Shown one piece after another: positions 62,134 to 64,000 of a stretch of DNA of 64,000 bases. The DNA is from Bicyclus anynana. Lineage: Eukaryota > Arthropoda > Insecta > Lepidoptera > Nymphalidae. The number at the start of each line of letters is the position of its first letter. The stretch's first letter is position 1. The notes beneath the pieces are model-generated. The model saw only the letters and a list, made by a program, of their open reading frames with translations. It ran no database searches and was not told where the DNA came from. The DNA lies in NCBI RefSeq assembly GCF_947172395.1, contig NC_069102.1:11680250-11744249 (forward strand), in the 5' to 3' direction. The translations under genes and the position numbers were made by a program.

Positions 62134-63909
62134 ATGTCGGAATCAACAATTAAATTATACCACTTCGCTCCGAGCTCACCTTCGAGAGGAGCACTATTGG
62201 CTGCAAGAGTTATAGGAGTGCCGGTTGACGTGATTATTTTAGACTTGTTCAAGAAGGAACAACTGAATGAAAGTTTTATAAAAATCAACCCACAGCATTG
62301 CGTGCCTACATTGGATGACAATGGCTTTGTTATTTGGGAAAGTAGAGCTATAGCTTGTTATTTGGCTGACAAATATGGAAAGGACGACACTCTGTATCCT
62401 AAGGATCTGCAGCGCCGCGCCATGGTCAACCAACGTCTGTACTTTGATAGCTCGTTTTTGTACCCCAAGATAAGAGCTATTTGTGTATGTTATTAACTCA
62501 TTTTACTCCACTACGCTCTAATATGAAAGTTAACCAACTAGTAACCCAACTAGATTATCCATCTGAAACATTGCGGGGATGGTTACATGTTTTTTTTTAA
62601 TATAATTATTACTAGCAGTATTTATTAATTTATTATAATACAACTAAAACTCACGTGACACAATGTCAGAGTATGCCAGACTAGTTTCAAATTCATGCGA
62701 GGCCCTTAATCATGAACTGGATCTTGCAAGTTTGACGCAATCAAACTAAATAAACGATATAATCTGAAGTGTTATGTGAGTTCTAGCAGTGTTGTATCAA
62801 TAAAGTAATATGTAACTTCTTCAATATAATTATATTATGGACCTCCATGTTTCTTTTATTGTCTTATAAATTTTTTTACATGCAGCATACACCTGTACAC
62901 ATAATCCACAATCATTGTATACATTTTATTTGTAATATGCTGTAGGTTTTCAATAAATAATAAAATAAATAGAATAAAGATTCCAGTGATGTGGATTGGC
63001 TTTCCCCATACACTCTCCATTGCAGCAAATTTTATGTTTGTTTCAGTATCCAATCATATTTGAGGGTGCAACAGAAATCAAGGATAAGCTGAAAGATGAT
63101 CTGAACAATACACTTAATTTCCTCAACCAATTCCTAGATGCCAACATGTGGGTTGCTGGGGACAATGTTACAATTGCTGACACTGCAATCACTGCCTCAA
63201 TGACTGCATTACGTGTAAGATATTTAGACATAATTTTACGAATATTCCCATTCCCCTCCAACTTGTCAAATAGGTACAAATTGCACAAAATGAGAAATTC
63301 CTCCTCCAATACAGGTACATAATGAATCCTCAGGGTATGCATTATGTTTATGCATTTCTGAAGTGCACACCACTGTTGATACCTCACACTCCTGGCAGGC
63401 AAGCTATAAATCATGACAAATATACAATAAGAGATCAATGATGACAGATAAATACAAGATGAAAATATTATATCTTATCAACAATAAATCAATTTGATAA
63501 GATATACCCGTAAAGTACCACTTATGTTGTGCATGTTTGTGTAAATATTGGCATAATGATGATAATTTTACTTTTCTAATACTATAAACGTGCAATAAAA
63601 ATAAAATAGTTGAATAAACTATATTATTGTAGTGTTCCTCTCTAGATTGTATTATCATTTAGCATCAGGTGTGATTGTAATCTAGCACTTACTTGATAAT
63701 AAACACTGTTGCTAAGATATTATAACCAAATTTGTGATAATAAATCTGATTATCAAAAACTATTTTTCCAGGAAGTGGGTTGGGACTTTACTAGTTATCC
63801 CAATATCCAAAGATGGCTCAAAGACTGCGCTACTTTGCCAGGATATGAAGAAAACCTAGAAGGTGCAAAAGCATTTGGCGCTTTGGTAAAGAAAAACTTG
63901 AAACAGTAA
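62134..63909 (+). CDS. Glutathione S-transferase, delta/epsilon class, 3 exons
   Basis: Exons 62134-62484, 63047-63214 and 63772-63909 join in phase to 218 residues, the normal size for insect cytosolic GSTs. The enzyme conjugates glutathione to electrophiles, including plant allelochemicals, lipid peroxidation products and insecticides. The N-terminal thioredoxin fold has KLYHFAPSSPSRGALL with the catalytic serine in SSPSRG, the cis-proline site (CVPTLDD) and the glutathione-binding ESRAIACYLADKYGK with GKDDTLYPKD. The all-helical C-domain has NMWVAGDNVTIADTAITASM, the N-capping/hydrophobic staple region typical of GSTs, and ends YPNIQRWLKDCATLPGYEEN. Delta versus epsilon cannot be settled without a tree. 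The SRAI/YGKDD pattern is shared by both. Confidence 0.94.
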
Positions 63910-63992
63910 ACTGCAAACATATTTTTATATATTATACATACAATATCAAGACATTCTTATAGCTATAAAATATTGTTATATTATTGTGTAAT

Positions 63993-63998
63993 AATAAA
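63993..63998 (+). terminator. Poly(A) signal of the GST gene
   Basis: AATAAA 84 bp after the stop codon, at the very end of the window. Confidence 0.65.
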
Positions 63999-64000
63999 TT

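Noticed and set aside
1..64000. CRISPR arrays, bacterial operons, phage or plasmid features
   Set aside because: Spliced insect genes and SINE/LINE content show that this is animal nuclear DNA. No spaced direct-repeat array is present.

Overview
The window is eukaryotic, insect, and almost certainly lepidopteran (moth or butterfly). It is AT-rich and has short coding exons bounded by GT-AG introns. It holds a ZAD-type C2H2 zinc-finger gene, a delta/epsilon glutathione S-transferase and an insect-type glutamate transporter. It also has a heavy load of two tRNA-derived SINE families, RTE-like LINE tails, Helitron-like short repeats and foldback MITEs.

Layout. (1) 1.2-13.9 kb, minus strand: an eight-exon SLC1 excitatory amino acid transporter. 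Every exon junction joins in phase to a 483-residue protein. A GC-rich noncoding first exon and promoter are proposed near 27.1-27.4 kb, so the gene may span about 26 kb. (2) 13.9-31.9 kb: repeat-rich intron and intergenic DNA with nested SINEs, MITEs, Helitron-like pieces and a triplicated GC-rich unit. (3) About 31.9-37.1 kb, plus strand: a CR1/Jockey-like LINE with intact ORF1 (PHD finger) and ORF2 (endonuclease and RT). (4) 38.2-39.2 kb, plus: an uninterrupted SUPT7L/STAF65-gamma-like SAGA subunit. (5) 42.1-43.5 kb, minus: three-exon Cks (Cdk regulatory subunit), head to head over 546 bp with (6) 44.0-47.4 kb, plus: a five-exon ZAD plus seven C2H2 finger protein. (7) 49.4-55.9 kb, minus: a six-exon gene whose predicted product joins a THAP domain, a ZAD-like domain and eight C2H2-type fingers. 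(8) 56.2-61.3 kb, minus: a complete I-clade LINE with two intact ORFs coupled by a TAATG overlap and a perfect 13-bp target-site duplication. (9) 62.1-63.9 kb, plus: a three-exon delta/epsilon GST.

The host genes do not form one pathway. They are a neuronal/glial transporter, a transcription co-activator subunit, a cell-cycle factor, two DNA-binding zinc-finger proteins and a detoxification enzyme. Their shared context is transposon traffic: the long introns are largely built from insertions. The two intact LINEs are recent insertions and possible sources of mobilisation.

The most distinctive observations are: the THAP-ZAD-C2H2 architecture; two intact LINEs of different lineages that both carry Ser-Tyr-His where Ser-Asp-His is expected in the endonuclease; a SINE family sharing its 3' tail with an RTE-like LINE; a composite repeat with tRNA-like boxes and a 22-bp minimal copy; and several solitary near-perfect hairpins. 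Exon structures are read by eye from splice sites and frame continuity, without transcripts.
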